Assembly: GCA_039545275.1 (NCBI GenBank)
Contig: BCHS01000014.1
Location: 3,930-67,929 of the forward strand
Reading direction: 5' to 3'
Origin: Pseudomicrostroma phylloplanum
Taxonomy: Eukaryota; Basidiomycota; Exobasidiomycetes; Microstromatales
DNA length: 64,000 nucleotides
This document shows, one piece after another, positions 1 through 10,150 of the stretch. A model generated the notes under the pieces. The model was given only the letters and a program-made list of their open reading frames with translations. It had not been told where the DNA came from and did not search any database. Both the position numbers and the translations under genes were made by a program. The number at the start of each line of letters is the position of its first letter. The stretch's first letter is position 1.

Positions 1-94
1 ACACATTATCCATAGAACTATAGGGGATCCAAAAGGGTGACTTGTAGGGTCACTAACTGAGATCTCAGGCGCGGACGCATAGGCGCCACCAACA
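1..94 (+). repeat. 5' LTR, last 94 bp only
   Basis: Identical base for base to 4955-5048 of the downstream LTR. It ends in ...CCAACA directly before the primer binding site. The remaining roughly 222 bases of this LTR lie left of the window. Confidence 0.95.
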
Positions 95-109
95 GGTTAT
101 GAGCCCGAG
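95..109 (+). other. Primer binding site, half-tRNA(iMet) type
   Basis: GGTTATGAGCCCGAG begins immediately after the LTR terminal CA. Its complement, CTCGGGCTCATAACC, reads as the 5' side of a tRNA anticodon arm with the loop CTCATAA carrying a CAT anticodon. This is the copia/Ty5 style of priming from a half molecule of initiator methionine tRNA, not from the tRNA 3' CCA end. The match to a tRNA of this species is inferred from conserved initiator tRNA structure; no tRNA gene is in the window. Confidence 0.75.
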
Positions 110-169
110 TGTCTAACGCTCGCGAGCCAACATCAATACGTACGAAGAGACAAGTAACACACGTCAGCC

Positions 170-3100
170 ATGGCATCATCAGTCATGAAGGATCTTCAAG
201 GAACCAAGAAGTTTGATGGAACCAACTATCAGACATGGAGGCGCAAGATGGACAATGTCCTAGCCTTTCATGAATTACTGCCGTACACCAATGGGGATAT
301 TCCTCAACCAGGTGTCGAGAAGCAAGAGAAGCAAGAACCAAAGCTAGAGAATGTCACCAAGACCGAAGCAGCAATCAAAGAAGCAGCCAAAGAAGCAATC
401 GCCTGGAAGAATGCCGACCGAAGAGCCATTGCCATCATTGAACTCTGCCTAGCAGAGGTCATTGAGAAGTCTATTCAACCGATGCACAGAGTCACTAGCA
501 AGGCTCTCTTGGACTCTCTCGATGAGAAGTACAAGAGTCAAGCCAGTGCCCAAGGCAAGCAAGCATTCGGAAAGATCCTGAATCTGAAGAAGCCGAAGGA
601 TCAACCCATGCAGACGTTCCTAAACCAAGTCGATCAACTACGAACAGAAGTCATTGTTGCCCAGGACATTGAAGGAGTTTCACTACCTGATACTTACCTC
701 TACGAGATCCTGATGAAAGCACTCCCTGCTGCCGAGTATACTTCAGTCCTCAACAACTGCATTGTGTCTCGCAACACATGGGAAGAAGTTCAAGCAAGTC
801 TCTTACGAACCGAGTCCAGTACGAAGAGTCACACAGAAGCTGAGAAATCGACAAAGAAGTCATCATCACAGGAAGAGTCAGAGCCGACTAATGCTGGTTC
901 AACCTTCTCTACTCGAGGAGGTCACCGTGGCAGAGGCCGAGGAGGACGAGGAGGCTACCACAACTCTGGTGATCGTCAACCCAACCAGAACTACAACAGT
1001 GGTGGTCACAATCACCCTCGTGACAACAACAACGGTAATCAACAATGGCAGAACTCCAACAGCGACAAACTCTGTTTCTACTGCAATCGTCCAAACCACA
1101 TTGCAAGAGATTGTCGCCGTAACCCAGACAGTCAGAACTTCAGAGGTGGCAGAGGTGGAGGTCGAGGAGGAGCTCAATCCTACTCGACTAATCATGGATC
1201 ATCAGGACAAAGTGTCATCACGCAAGGAAGCTGGGGTCATGTACCCTCATCCACCGGTCCACCCTCAATTGCGCCATCCCAGAGCACAGTCAATCTTCGA
1301 TCACAAGGTTTCAGTCAGAATGGTTTTGCAGGCTTCAGCGTCGAAGGTCCAGTCATTTCCTCTGAGATGCTCCCGCGCATCAATCTGCCAATGGCACTCG
1401 TAGCAACAGACAACAGCAATAGAGTACCAATGATTGTTGACAGCGGTGCAAGCTTTCACTACTTCAAGGATCACAGAGTTTTCACTACGTACACGGCAAC
1501 CAAGAATCAATACATCACGCAGACAGATGGGAGCACCGTGCCTGTTGATGGCATTGGCACCGTCAAGCTCAACTTTGACGGTGGTCATCAAGTCACTCTC
1601 ACAAACGTCAAACTGATTAAGAGATCGGCCGTCAACTTGATCTCAGTCCATGCTCTCCAGAAGTACAAAGTGGGCGGAGTCAACTTCAAGATCGACGGTG
1701 ACGTGATCATGATGCTCAAAGACAGCAACAGCAATTACTTTGATGTGGACGTTCAAGAGGCAAACGGAATCTATCACATTTCAGCAGAACTACCAGCACC
1801 TCAGGCCCTTGCTACTATTGCACGGTCTGATGCAATGTACTGGCATCAGGTTCTTGGCCATGCCAACGATGCTGTTCTCAAGAAAGCATCTGAGGTCTAT
1901 GGTTTCAGCTACAATCCAGACAAAGACGGTACGATCATCAGCAAATGTTCAAGTTGTCAGATTGGGAAAGGCACTCGATTGCCATATGAGGTTCGTCCAT
2001 CTGATGATTCCTCACGAGCACAATTCCCTCTTCAGAGATTGCACTCAGACATCCACGGCCCATTCATTGTTGAGTCCATCCCGGACAAATTCAAGTACTT
2101 TGTCAGTCTCCTTGACGAGTACAGTGGGTACTGCTGGATCTATCCAATGCACAACAAAGGAGAAGTTCTACAGGTCATCGACAAATGGTTACGCGTCAAT
2201 GCTATTGCAAGTCAGAAGCCGCTGCACATTCTACAATCAGATAATGGAAGAGAGTACTGTTCCGCTGCAATGCAGCGTCTGCTAGCCTATTGGGGTGTGC
2301 GTCATGAGACAAGTGCAACGTACACTCCTCAACAGAATGGTTTTGCAGAAAGACTCAATCGTACGATCATGGACAGAGTCAGAACATGGATGGCCTTGAG
2401 TCCTGCACTCCCCACAACCATGTGGGCAGAACTCGTCCGGTCAGCTGCTATGTTGCACAACTTGCTGCCGTCAGGAGCACACAAATTTTGCACTCCTCAC
2501 TGGCTATTCTGGAACGAAGAACAAGAACATGTCATGAAGATCCCTCCCGTAGGTAAACACTGCTGGGTCACCCATTCTGCTCAAAAGCGCAATGACCTTG
2601 CTCCTCGAGCATTTGAAGCAGTCATTGTTGGATGGGATGATTCCACCACATACAGACTATGGAGTATCGCAGAACAGAAGTTTGTTCGATCAAGGAATGT
2701 CAGGATCAACGACAACATCGGTCCAGACATCTTGCCCTCCGGACAACCGCGAGATTTGACACTCATTGCCGAACCAATTGAGGAGCCACTGCCAGCTGCA
2801 ATTCAGCCTGCAGACGAGTCTCCTGAAGAGTTGCTATCACCATTGCCGATCATCGAAGAAGTCTTACCCCAGGAGGAGCCTTCTCTTCCCCTTTCTGAGG
2901 AGGAGCGTACGGTTTCCTTTCCAATCATTGAGGAGGAGCCACCTGCTTCCCCCATCTCTATTCCCCAAGTTCAAGTTCAAGGTCACGAAGAAGAAGAAGG
3001 CCATCAAGAAGAAGAAATCATTGCTCAGGAACCCGACGCTCAGGAGGAGAATTTACCAAGAAGAAGCATCAGAGACCGCCAGAAGACCACCTGGTATGGC

Positions 3101-4678
3101 CGCACTGCTCTATTTGCAGAGATCACAGATGCTGCCGTCTTCATTGCTGAAGAAATGCCAGGAGATCCCAAGACCATCAACGAAGCCAAGCAGCGCCATG
3201 ATGCTCATGAATGGTACGCTGCTGTACAAGCTGAATTGCAGTCCATCGAGAACAATGAAGTATGGGAACCTGCTCAGTTGCCCGCTCATCGTAAGGCAAT
3301 TGACACAAAGTGGGTATTCAAACTCAAGCACGATGAAAATGGAGTCCCAGTCAAATACAAAGCGCGACTAGTAGTACGAGGCTATAGACAAGTTGAAGGA
3401 GTTGACTATCACGAGACATTTGCACCAGTCTCTATGATGACAACCTTCCGAACACTCATGGCAAGAGCTGCTCAAAGTGGAGCTGATGTACGACACCTGG
3501 ATGTTCAAACGGCTTTCCTACATGGGATCTGCGACGAGGACATCTATGTCAAAATTCCAGAAGGTGTCACTGTCAATACTACGATCAACAACCCAGTCCT
3601 GAAGCTGAAGAAGTCACTTTATGGTTTGAAGCAGGCGCCAATGGTCTGGCATCGAACCTTCACAAAGCATATCAAAGATCTAGGTTTTCAATCGCACGAT
3701 CAAGACCAATGCCTGTTCTGGTGGCAGAATGGAGAAGCCGTCATTGAATTACTTCTCTACGTGGACGACATTGTCCTTGTTACCAAGAACTGTGACTACC
3801 GCTGGGTCTATGATGAACTATCAAAGATGTTCACCATCAAGGACCTTGGCGAGCTCAAATGGTATCTAGGAATCAAAGTTGACATCAACAAAACTGCTGG
3901 TACAATCAAGCTCAGTCAAGAAGCATACATTGATTCTCTGCTCGAGAAGTATGGAGACAAAGCCATGCTTCCCCTGTCACTACCTGCCAGGAAGAACGAG
4001 CATCATGTTGAAAGCAAGCCTACGTCAAAGCCCTATCGAGAGTTAGTTGGAAGTCTCTTGTATCTTGCCACAGCAACAAGGCCAGACATTGCCTACGCTG
4101 TCCAACAGGCAAGCCAACACTGTCATGAACCTCACGAAGCAAATTGGATTGCTGCTGTCAACTGCCTACGCTATCTCAAAGGCACAAAGACAGTTGGCAT
4201 CACCTACTTGTATCAAGATCAAGTTACAGTTCAAGGATTCAGTGATTCAAACTTTGCAGAAGATTGGCAAAAGAACACAAAGTCAGTCGCAGGTTACATC
4301 TTTCTAGTCAATGGAGCCGCTATCAGTTGGTCTGCCAAGAAGCAGAGTCGTACGGCGACATCAACTCAGGAAGCAGAACTATCCGCATTATTTGAAGCAA
4401 GTCGAGAACAAGTTTTGATCAAGAGGTTGTTGAATGTCGACAAGATCATCATCTATGTTGACAACACAGGAGCTATCTCGTATGTCAATGGTACTACTCC
4501 TCAGCAGCGCAGCAAGCACTACGCTGTTGAACTTGGTCGAATGAAAGAAATGGTTGCATCTGGAGAACTCGTCGTCAAGCACTGTGGCACCTTGGATCAA
4601 GTGGCAGACTTCCTCACTAAGTCTTGCCCTGCCGAGGTCATCAAGAGATGTTCAGTCAAAGCTGGTTTACATGGTTAA
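170..4678 (+). CDS. Copia Gag-Pol polyprotein
   Basis: One 1502-residue frame encodes the whole retrotransposition machinery. An N-terminal Gag (UBN2-like) region of about 215 residues is followed by a Gly/Arg/Asn-rich stretch and a CCHC zinc knuckle (CFYCNRPNHIARDC, about 302-315). The aspartic protease has the motif VDSGAS with D424. A GAG-pre-integrase zinc region (WHQVLGHAN, about 557) leads to the integrase with a D627, D691, E727 triad, exactly DD35E. Reverse transcriptase carries YVDD at 1197-1200, and RNase H starts near 1357 (FSDSNFAEDW) and ends near the C-terminus. Between integrase and reverse transcriptase lies a Glu/Pro-rich linker (about 860-960). There is no Gag stop or frameshift, so Gag and Pol would be made as one fusion, as usual in Copia. 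All catalytic residues inspected are present. Confidence 0.95.
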   Translation: MASSVMKDLQGTKKFDGTNYQTWRRKMDNVLAFHELLPYTNGDIPQPGVEKQEKQEPKLENVTKTEAAIKEAAKEAIAWKNADRRAIAIIELCLAEVIEKSIQPMHRVTSKALLDSLDEKYKSQASAQGKQAFGKILNLKKPKDQPMQTFLNQVDQLRTEVIVAQDIEGVSLPDTYLYEILMKALPAAEYTSVLNNCIVSRNTWEEVQASLLRTESSTKSHTEAEKSTKKSSSQEESEPTNAGSTFSTRGGHRGRGRGGRGGYHNSGDRQPNQNYNSGGHNHPRDNNNGNQQWQNSNSDKLCFYCNRPNHIARDCRRNPDSQNFRGGRGGGRGGAQSYSTNHGSSGQSVITQGSWGHVPSSTGPPSIAPSQSTVNLRSQGFSQNGFAGFSVEGPVISSEMLPRINLPMALVATDNSNRVPMIVDSGASFHYFKDHRVFTTYTATKNQYITQTDGSTVPVDGIGTVKLNFDGGHQVTLTNVKLIKRSAVNLISVHALQKYKVGGVNFKIDGDVIMMLKDSNSNYFDVDVQEANGIYHISAELPAPQALATIARSDAMYWHQVLGHANDAVLKKASEVYGFSYNPDKDGTIISKCSSCQIGKGTRLPYEVRPSDDSSRAQFPLQRLHSDIHGPFIVESIPDKFKYFVSLLDEYSGYCWIYPMHNKGEVLQVIDKWLRVNAIASQKPLHILQSDNGREYCSAAMQRLLAYWGVRHETSATYTPQQNGFAERLNRTIMDRVRTWMALSPALPTTMWAELVRSAAMLHNLLPSGAHKFCTPHWLFWNEEQEHVMKIPPVGKHCWVTHSAQKRNDLAPRAFEAVIVGWDDSTTYRLWSIAEQKFVRSRNVRINDNIGPDILPSGQPRDLTLIAEPIEEPLPAAIQPADESPEELLSPLPIIEEVLPQEEPSLPLSEEERTVSFPIIEEEPPASPISIPQVQVQGHEEEEGHQEEEIIAQEPDAQEENLPRRSIRDRQKTTWYGRTALFAEITDAAVFIAEEMPGDPKTINEAKQRHDAHEWYAAVQAELQSIENNEVWEPAQLPAHRKAIDTKWVFKLKHDENGVPVKYKARLVVRGYRQVEGVDYHETFAPVSMMTTFRTLMARAAQSGADVRHLDVQTAFLHGICDEDIYVKIPEGVTVNTTINNPVLKLKKSLYGLKQAPMVWHRTFTKHIKDLGFQSHDQDQCLFWWQNGEAVIELLLYVDDIVLVTKNCDYRWVYDELSKMFTIKDLGELKWYLGIKVDINKTAGTIKLSQEAYIDSLLEKYGDKAMLPLSLPARKNEHHVESKPTSKPYRELVGSLLYLATATRPDIAYAVQQASQHCHEPHEANWIAAVNCLRYLKGTKTVGITYLYQDQVTVQGFSDSNFAEDWQKNTKSVAGYIFLVNGAAISWSAKKQSRTATSTQEAELSALFEASREQVLIKRLLNVDKIIIYVDNTGAISYVNGTTPQQRSKHYAVELGRMKEMVASGELVVKHCGTLDQVADFLTKSCPAEVIKRCSVKAGLHG

Positions 4679-4720
4679 GTATGTGTCTCGTCCACTGCTG
4701 GTATCACAGACAGCACCCTC

Positions 4721-4732
4721 GACAAGGAGGAG
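4721..4732 (+). other. Polypurine tract
   Basis: GACAAGGAGGAG, mostly purine, directly abuts the TG that opens the 3' LTR. This is the expected plus-strand primer position. Confidence 0.7.
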
Positions 4733-5048
4733 TGTCGGAAGTGGTGCCTTCCACCGTGGCACCAGGCGCGCATGCGCCTGGAAGATTCTAGTCCCCCTCT
4801 GCTCCTGTGCCCTGTTTCCTATATGAAGCCTTGAAGGCATTACCCTCTTTCACCTCTAATATCACCACCAATATCAGTCTTCACACCGTCATCCTTATAC
4901 CGTCTGAAAGGTCTTGAAAGGGGCATTCCATTGCTACTCTCAGATCCTCGTCAGACACATTATCCATAGAACTATAGGGGATCCAAAAGGGTGACTTGTA
5001 GGGTCACTAACTGAGATCTCAGGCGCGGACGCATAGGCGCCACCAACA
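4733..5048 (+). repeat. 3' LTR, 316 bp
   Basis: Starts TGTCGGAAGT and ends CCACCAACA, giving the TG...CA termini of an LTR. It contains a TATATGA stretch near 4819-4825 that could act as the TATA element of the element promoter. The last 94 bases are identical to the window-start copy. Confidence 0.92.
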
Positions 5049-5070
5049 GAGGAGGCTGCGAGATTGGCGG

Positions 5071-5093
5071 GGCGAGGCGAGGCGAGGCGAGGC
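5071..5093. repeat. (GGCGA)4 tandem repeat
   Basis: Four perfect GGCGA units plus GGC lie in the roughly 290-bp strip between the Copia LTR and the LINE remnant. Nothing else recognisable is in 5049-5337. Confidence 0.85.
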
Positions 5094-5337
5094 TGCCGCG
5101 AGATCTGTCCTTTTGAGCCTCAGCCAATCGCCTGCACACGCCCTCACACCGAACACACCTATCGCTGATGCCCACAATGCTCAAGAGGTCACAGCTAGGG
5201 TCAGACAGCCGATCGTACGTCCTCACAGCGACAATGAGTGCTAAGCATCAGTATGAAATTGTTCGCGGGAGCAAAGGCTAGCGCCGGCGAAGGCGACGGA
5301 GAAGTACAGTGGCGGAGCGATCGCGACGCAGAGGAGA

Positions 5338-6513
5338 TCAGCACAGAAGGTAGGGCGGGCTGCAGGGTAGGAAAGGCCGATGGCTAGGCTCGAGTGCTCG
5401 CACAGCTTCTTCTCGTTCTGCCTCGCTGATGCCATCAGCTTCGAACATTGTTGAGAAGTGCTTGTGGACAAAGGCATGGATTTGCTTCGGTCCGATGACG
5501 TTGCCCGTGGTTGGATCTCGTAGTAGCGTGATGTTGTCTTTAGATGAGTTTGTGATGGCGTGAGCGAGGTGAGAGGCATGATCTCCTCCCACTGTGCCTG
5601 CCTTCATTCTGGCTCGGAGACTGACGCCGTACAAGCGTTCTTCCCAGATGCGCTTAAGCTCTGCTCGAGCCTCTCCCAGAGTGATTGGGTCTAGCGAGTT
5701 GAGCTGCTCTTGGCATTGTCGATGTCGGATGGCGAGGTCCTTGGCTCTCTGCTTGCAGTACGACTGTGAGACTTCTACTAGCCGGTACTTGACCCAGTCC
5801 CACCAGTCTCGATCGCTAGCGAAGTCACAGCTGCGATGAGACTGTAGGCTCTCGTACTCGGCATTGATGCGCTCAATATACCTCGGCTCACTGAGTACAG
5901 AGGTGTTGAGGCGCCATTGAGTGTCGTTGAGCTGGGTTCGTCGAGCTGGCAATGCCTGTCGAGCTGGTAGTGGCTGTCGCTCTCTTGGTGGCCAAGCAAA
6001 GGAGCATTTGAGCATCCGATGGTCGCTGATTGATGAAGAGTGGAGCTGGTAGCCATCGCTTTGGAGGCTCCATTTTGCGAAACAGAAGTCTATGCGAGAG
6101 GCGCTGACGATCCTGCCATTGCGTACGCCAGGTCTGGTGAAAGGCCCTGGTAGATTGCCAGCGAGCTCTCTTGTAATGTCTGAAAAGCCCTGGAGGGCGG
6201 GCAGGAGATGCTGCCAGTGTTGGTTGAGGTGGTACGATGGAGCCCTCTCGTGGTATTGGATCTTGTCGAGGCTAGGGTTTGGGCAGTCGTTGAGGTCACC
6301 GACGATGATATCAGTTGTGCTGAGAAGCTCACTGTAGAGGGCTCTAGCGCAAGCGCGACGCGCCAAGTCGAGGGTGGTGCGCCCTGCGAGACGGCCGTGG
6401 CTGAGCAACGCTCTGGCTCGCCGGCTTCCGCTCCGGGGCGAGAAGTGCAGGGCGCACCTCCTAAGTAACACTCGAGGTGGATTTCCTCCTGACCAACACT
6501 CCTTTCCTGACAA
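5338..6513 (-). pseudogene. LINE-type retrotransposon fragment (endonuclease part, no RT)
   Basis: The 391-codon frame contains the second half of an exonuclease-endonuclease-phosphatase domain as found in non-LTR retrotransposons: IIVGDLND (metal/catalytic Asp-Asn), SRIDFCFA, and the terminal SISDHRMLKC with its Ser-Asp-His. Downstream residues (KQIHAFVHKHFSTMF...) look like the linker that precedes reverse transcriptase in these elements. No reverse transcriptase follows: the frame stops at 5338 and only 290 bp separate it from the Copia LTR. The beginning of the endonuclease domain is also not recognisable above about 6430, where frame and sequence look degraded. The missing 3' part could lie left of the Copia element or have been deleted. 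The piece reaches to within about 130 bp of the LIM gene start and so probably occupies its upstream region. Confidence 0.75.
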
Positions 6514-6645
6514 ACACCATGGCAGTGTGGGGCCGTAGAACGTAGGCCCTCGAAGCTACAGCTACCGCCTCGCCCTCGCCTCTTTCCTCGATCATCCCTC
6601 TGATGCAGCAGACGATCATCACTCGTCTCACGCCTTACCTCCATC

Positions 6646-9600
6646 ATGTCTACCCACGAGGCGCATAGAAGGTCCCCCTCGCCCACCAAGGCCCAGCAGC
6701 ATGGCTCGCGGTCAGCTTCCCCAACGAAGGGCCCCCTCCATCGTATGCTGCAGTCCATCACTCCCTCCCCCTCTGGGTCCTTCGGAGGAGGCCCTAAGCT
6801 GTACGAAACCCTCGACCAACCCCGGAGCAACACCTCGCGCAGCAACTCTCTGCACAACGACCCTACTGCTCATGGTGACCACCTACCTTCGGACACCTTC
6901 AGCCCAGAGCCACCACGGCCCAAGAGTAGAGCAGAGAGTACACAGGCTGGCGAAGAGCGGTCCTTCGCAGCCTCTCCACTGCAGCGCAATGGCACAGTCA
7001 ACGTATACCATTCCGATGTATCCAGCGATGCGGATCACCCAGGAGCTGCCAGCGCTGTCATACCGCCTTCCGGGTCTCGGGGAAGGACACTGAGCTACAC
7101 ATCGGGAGATGTCTATGCTCCGTGGGGCACCGCGTCTCCACAACAGCAGCAACAGTACTCTCCACAGCCATCTGCTTACACGCCCCAGCAATACGATCAC
7201 CGCAATTCCCATTATCATCATCACCCACACCAACCCGAGCATTCGCAGCCTGGTCCTCCTCTGCCTCTGCCTGCGCCTCCCTCGCAGCCTTTGCATAGGG
7301 GTCACTCTCTTCAAGAGGCCTCACAGCACCGCTCATACTCCCCGAGCCCCTTGGCAGGTCAGCCTCGAACCTCTTCTGACTCTCCTACCGCGTATGCTGG
7401 TCCTCGCGACCCATCCTACATCCCTTCTGCGCCCGAGTCGGGATGGCAAGCCGACCAGGCGATGCCTCGACATGAATCTCATGGGCCACAAAGGCGGTAT
7501 ACTTATGGCGGGCCGCCTCAAGGCTGGCAGAGCGAGCATCAGCCTCCTACGCTCCAGCAATCGTACCATCATCCACCTCATCTTCCTCCTCTGGCCGGAC
7601 CTTCGAGCTGGCAGACTGCCGCACCTCAGCCTCCACCGCCAAGGTCACCCTCGCCTCTACCGCCGGTTCCGATCTCTCCTCGCTCATACATTTCCCAGAC
7701 ACCTGATCCTCACGGATCCCGGGCCTACCCGTCTTCGGCCGCGCCTCCAGCACCGTGGGGATCGATGTCCAGCGCAATACCGCCACAATCACCAGTCTCT
7801 CGTGGATCTGGTACCGTCAGACGATCACTCCCTCAGCCACCAGGTACCCCACCTGGAGTATCTCGCCCTCCAAGCATACCAAGCTACGTACCCGGGCAGA
7901 CTCCACCTGCTACACCTACTCGGGCATCTGCCTATGCGAAGGGTGCGAGCCTCGCTACGCCTCTCTCACCTGCGTTGGCTACGCCTCCAGCTGCTCTGCC
8001 CTCTACGACAGCTGCTGTAGATCGGGCCGAACCCAATAGTGCAATTTGCGCAACAGCAGAAGCCGCCATATTGCCAACAGGGTCTTCATCCGCTTCTGAC
8101 TCCAGTGCTGTCCCTCCCGCTCCTCAAGCCAGCTCGCCTATCAATAATGGAGCTCTGGGCAGGTCAGATAGCATTCTCTCTGCTGCTGAAGAGCTGATGG
8201 CCAGGGGTATGCCCTCCAGGCGAGGCCGAGGCGCCTTTGGTCGGTTTGGTAGAAGCCCGCTGAGCGTTACGTCTGCTCCAGCAACTGCTAGTGAGAGCAC
8301 AGGTCGGCAACATGAGCAGCCCATAGCTGCACGCCTGCAGGATCAGTCGACTGGGGGTCCAACCCAGCCAACAGAGGACACTCTCCTACCCGATGAGGAA
8401 GGAGAGCTCAGCAAGGCCCTCAACGGCATGAGCCTTCAGACCAGCGACGCTGCTTTGGATCACGACGTAGCTCCAGCAGCCTTCAGTCCCAGAGCGGATA
8501 CCCTCGACAACCCGGTCCCTCCTCGACGACCGTCCTCAAGAGGACCTAGAAATGATATAGTGAACGATCGGGAGCCAAAGTATTCGGTAGAGCCTGCCAC
8601 GAGCTCGTCGTCACCTCTGCATGAATCGCAGAGCCGGCGAACACCAGCTTCGTTTACAGAGGCGCAGCAAGAAGTAGCAGCAACACGTCCGCGTTCGAAC
8701 CAACCTTCCGCTCATATTCCCGAAGAAGCGGCTCAGCATTCTCAGCCAGCATCTCTCCATGGTCTCACACGGGTAGAGAGCATCAGATCCGCTGCTGCAG
8801 CCATTCCCAAGATCTATTCACCGCCGCCCAATGCCGCTCCTCCTGTGCCTACCATTGCTCTGCCAGATGAGGATGACGTAGCATCAGCGGGTGGTCCGAC
8901 GATCGCCATATCTGCCCCCGAAGACGACGGCGGCAGGGAGGCAGGCACAAGTGTGAACAGCAACAGCGCTGCCGGAATGCCCTCGTTCAGCTTCTCGGGA
9001 CCAGACGAAGAGGTCGCGGGCGGGCCTACGATCCATGTCTTGGGCGCGGAAGATGATGATGGCGGGGCAAACGCTCCTATGATCAGCCTCTCCGGTCCTG
9101 ATGGCTATGGTAGCGCTCCCGCACCCAGTGGAAGTGGCATGACTCCCTCGATCTCCCTCTCACATACATCGGGCTTCACCCCGGCCATGCCACAGCGCGC
9201 CTCAGCTACCTCTTCCGCTTCCCTGGCTGAGCAAGCGGCTCGAGCACAAAGCGAAGCTCAATATCGGAATGGAGCAGTCAATTCAGCTTCCTTCGATCAC
9301 CGTCAGTCTGCATCGTCAGTTGCAGGGACCACTTGTGGATCATGCTCCAAGTACATAGCAGGTCGAGTCGTGCAAGCCATCAACCAGTCCTTCCATCCGG
9401 CCTGCTTCGCTTGCAACCACTGCAAAGAGCTATTGGAACACGTAGCTTTCTACGAGCATGACGGAAAAGCGTACTGCCACTTTGACTACCATGAGCTCTT
9501 CTCTCTCAGATGTTTCCATTGTCGCACGCCCATTGTCGATGAGAGATTCATCCAGATCAATGATCCGGAGCTGCTCTCCTCCTCCAATGCTGCTGCCGGT

Positions 9601-10150
9601 CAGAAAGGAGGTAAGAATGGAACAGTTGGAGGAGGTGCTGGCGGCGCGGCAGCAGGCGCAGGAGTGAGGTATTATCACGACCTGCACTTCTTCTGTGCGA
9701 ATTGTGGTGATCCCTTCATCGATCCAAAGGTCGCCAGCAGTACTTCAGGCAGCGAGCGGGGTAAGATTCAAGTTGATGAGGCTGGGAGAGTACTCAGCGG
9801 TGGCAAAGCCTTCGTCGTGTGGAAAGGGTATCCATACTGTGAAACTGTAAGTGTTCACAGCCAGTCGTTCGTACACGTCTCCAGGCAGACTGCAATGTAC
9901 TGACTTACGTTCCCTCTCCTCACCTGACTTCTCACAGTGCCACCACAGTGTGCATAAGCCTTCTTGCAAGGCCTGTCGCAAGCCAATTCTGTACGACGTG
10001 ATCACTGCTCTCAAGGGCAAGTGGCATCCGGAATGCTTCGTCTGCGAAGGATGCAAGCGACCCTTTGAGGATGAGAGAGTCTTTGTAGATACCCAGGGCA
10101 GAGGGTACGATGAGGAGTGCTATCGCATATGGTTGAAGGGGACGCTTTGA
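6646..10150 (+). CDS. Paxillin-like LIM-domain protein
   Basis: Two exons (6646-9846, 9938-10150; intron GTAAGT...CACAG, 91 nt) encode 1137 residues. The first roughly 890 residues are disordered, rich in Pro, Ser, Gln and His, with polyproline runs. The C-terminus carries three LIM zinc-binding domains: LIM1 from C897 (CGSC...HPACFACNHC), LIM2 from C956 (CFHC) and LIM3 from C1077 (CKAC...HPECFVCEGC). Splicing restores LIM2 (YCETCHHSVH), which confirms the intron. Fungal proteins of this layout (Pxl1 of fission yeast, S. cerevisiae Pxl1) act with Rho GTPases at the septin/actomyosin ring and growth sites; that role is inferred. LIM2 has a long Gly/Ala insertion between its first cysteine pair and HFFC. 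The start at 6646 is the first ATG after the LINE remnant. Confidence 0.88.

Larger units (their letters stand above)
1..5048 (+). mobile_element. Ty1/Copia LTR retrotransposon, 5' LTR cut by window edge
   Basis: The element has the order LTR, primer binding site, one gag-pol frame, polypurine tract, LTR. The last 94 bases of the left LTR lie at 1-94 and match 4955-5048 without a mismatch, which implies a recent insertion. Integrase precedes reverse transcriptase, which places the element in Copia (Pseudoviridae type) rather than Gypsy. The polyprotein frame is uninterrupted, so the copy may be autonomous. The right LTR is followed by GAGGA (5049-5053), a candidate target-site duplication whose partner lies outside the window. 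It sits beside a LINE remnant in opposite orientation, so this is a small transposon pocket in otherwise genic DNA. Confidence 0.95.

Noticed and set aside
762..1403. 213-codon frame overlapping the Copia gag region
   Set aside because: It is a +1/+2 shadow of the gag-pol frame with low-complexity Thr/Glu runs and no independent start context or family pattern.
6090..6857. 255-codon minus-strand frame across the LIM gene start
   Set aside because: Frame-shifted reading of the LINE remnant and antisense of the LIM gene; the real endonuclease motifs are in the neighbouring frame.
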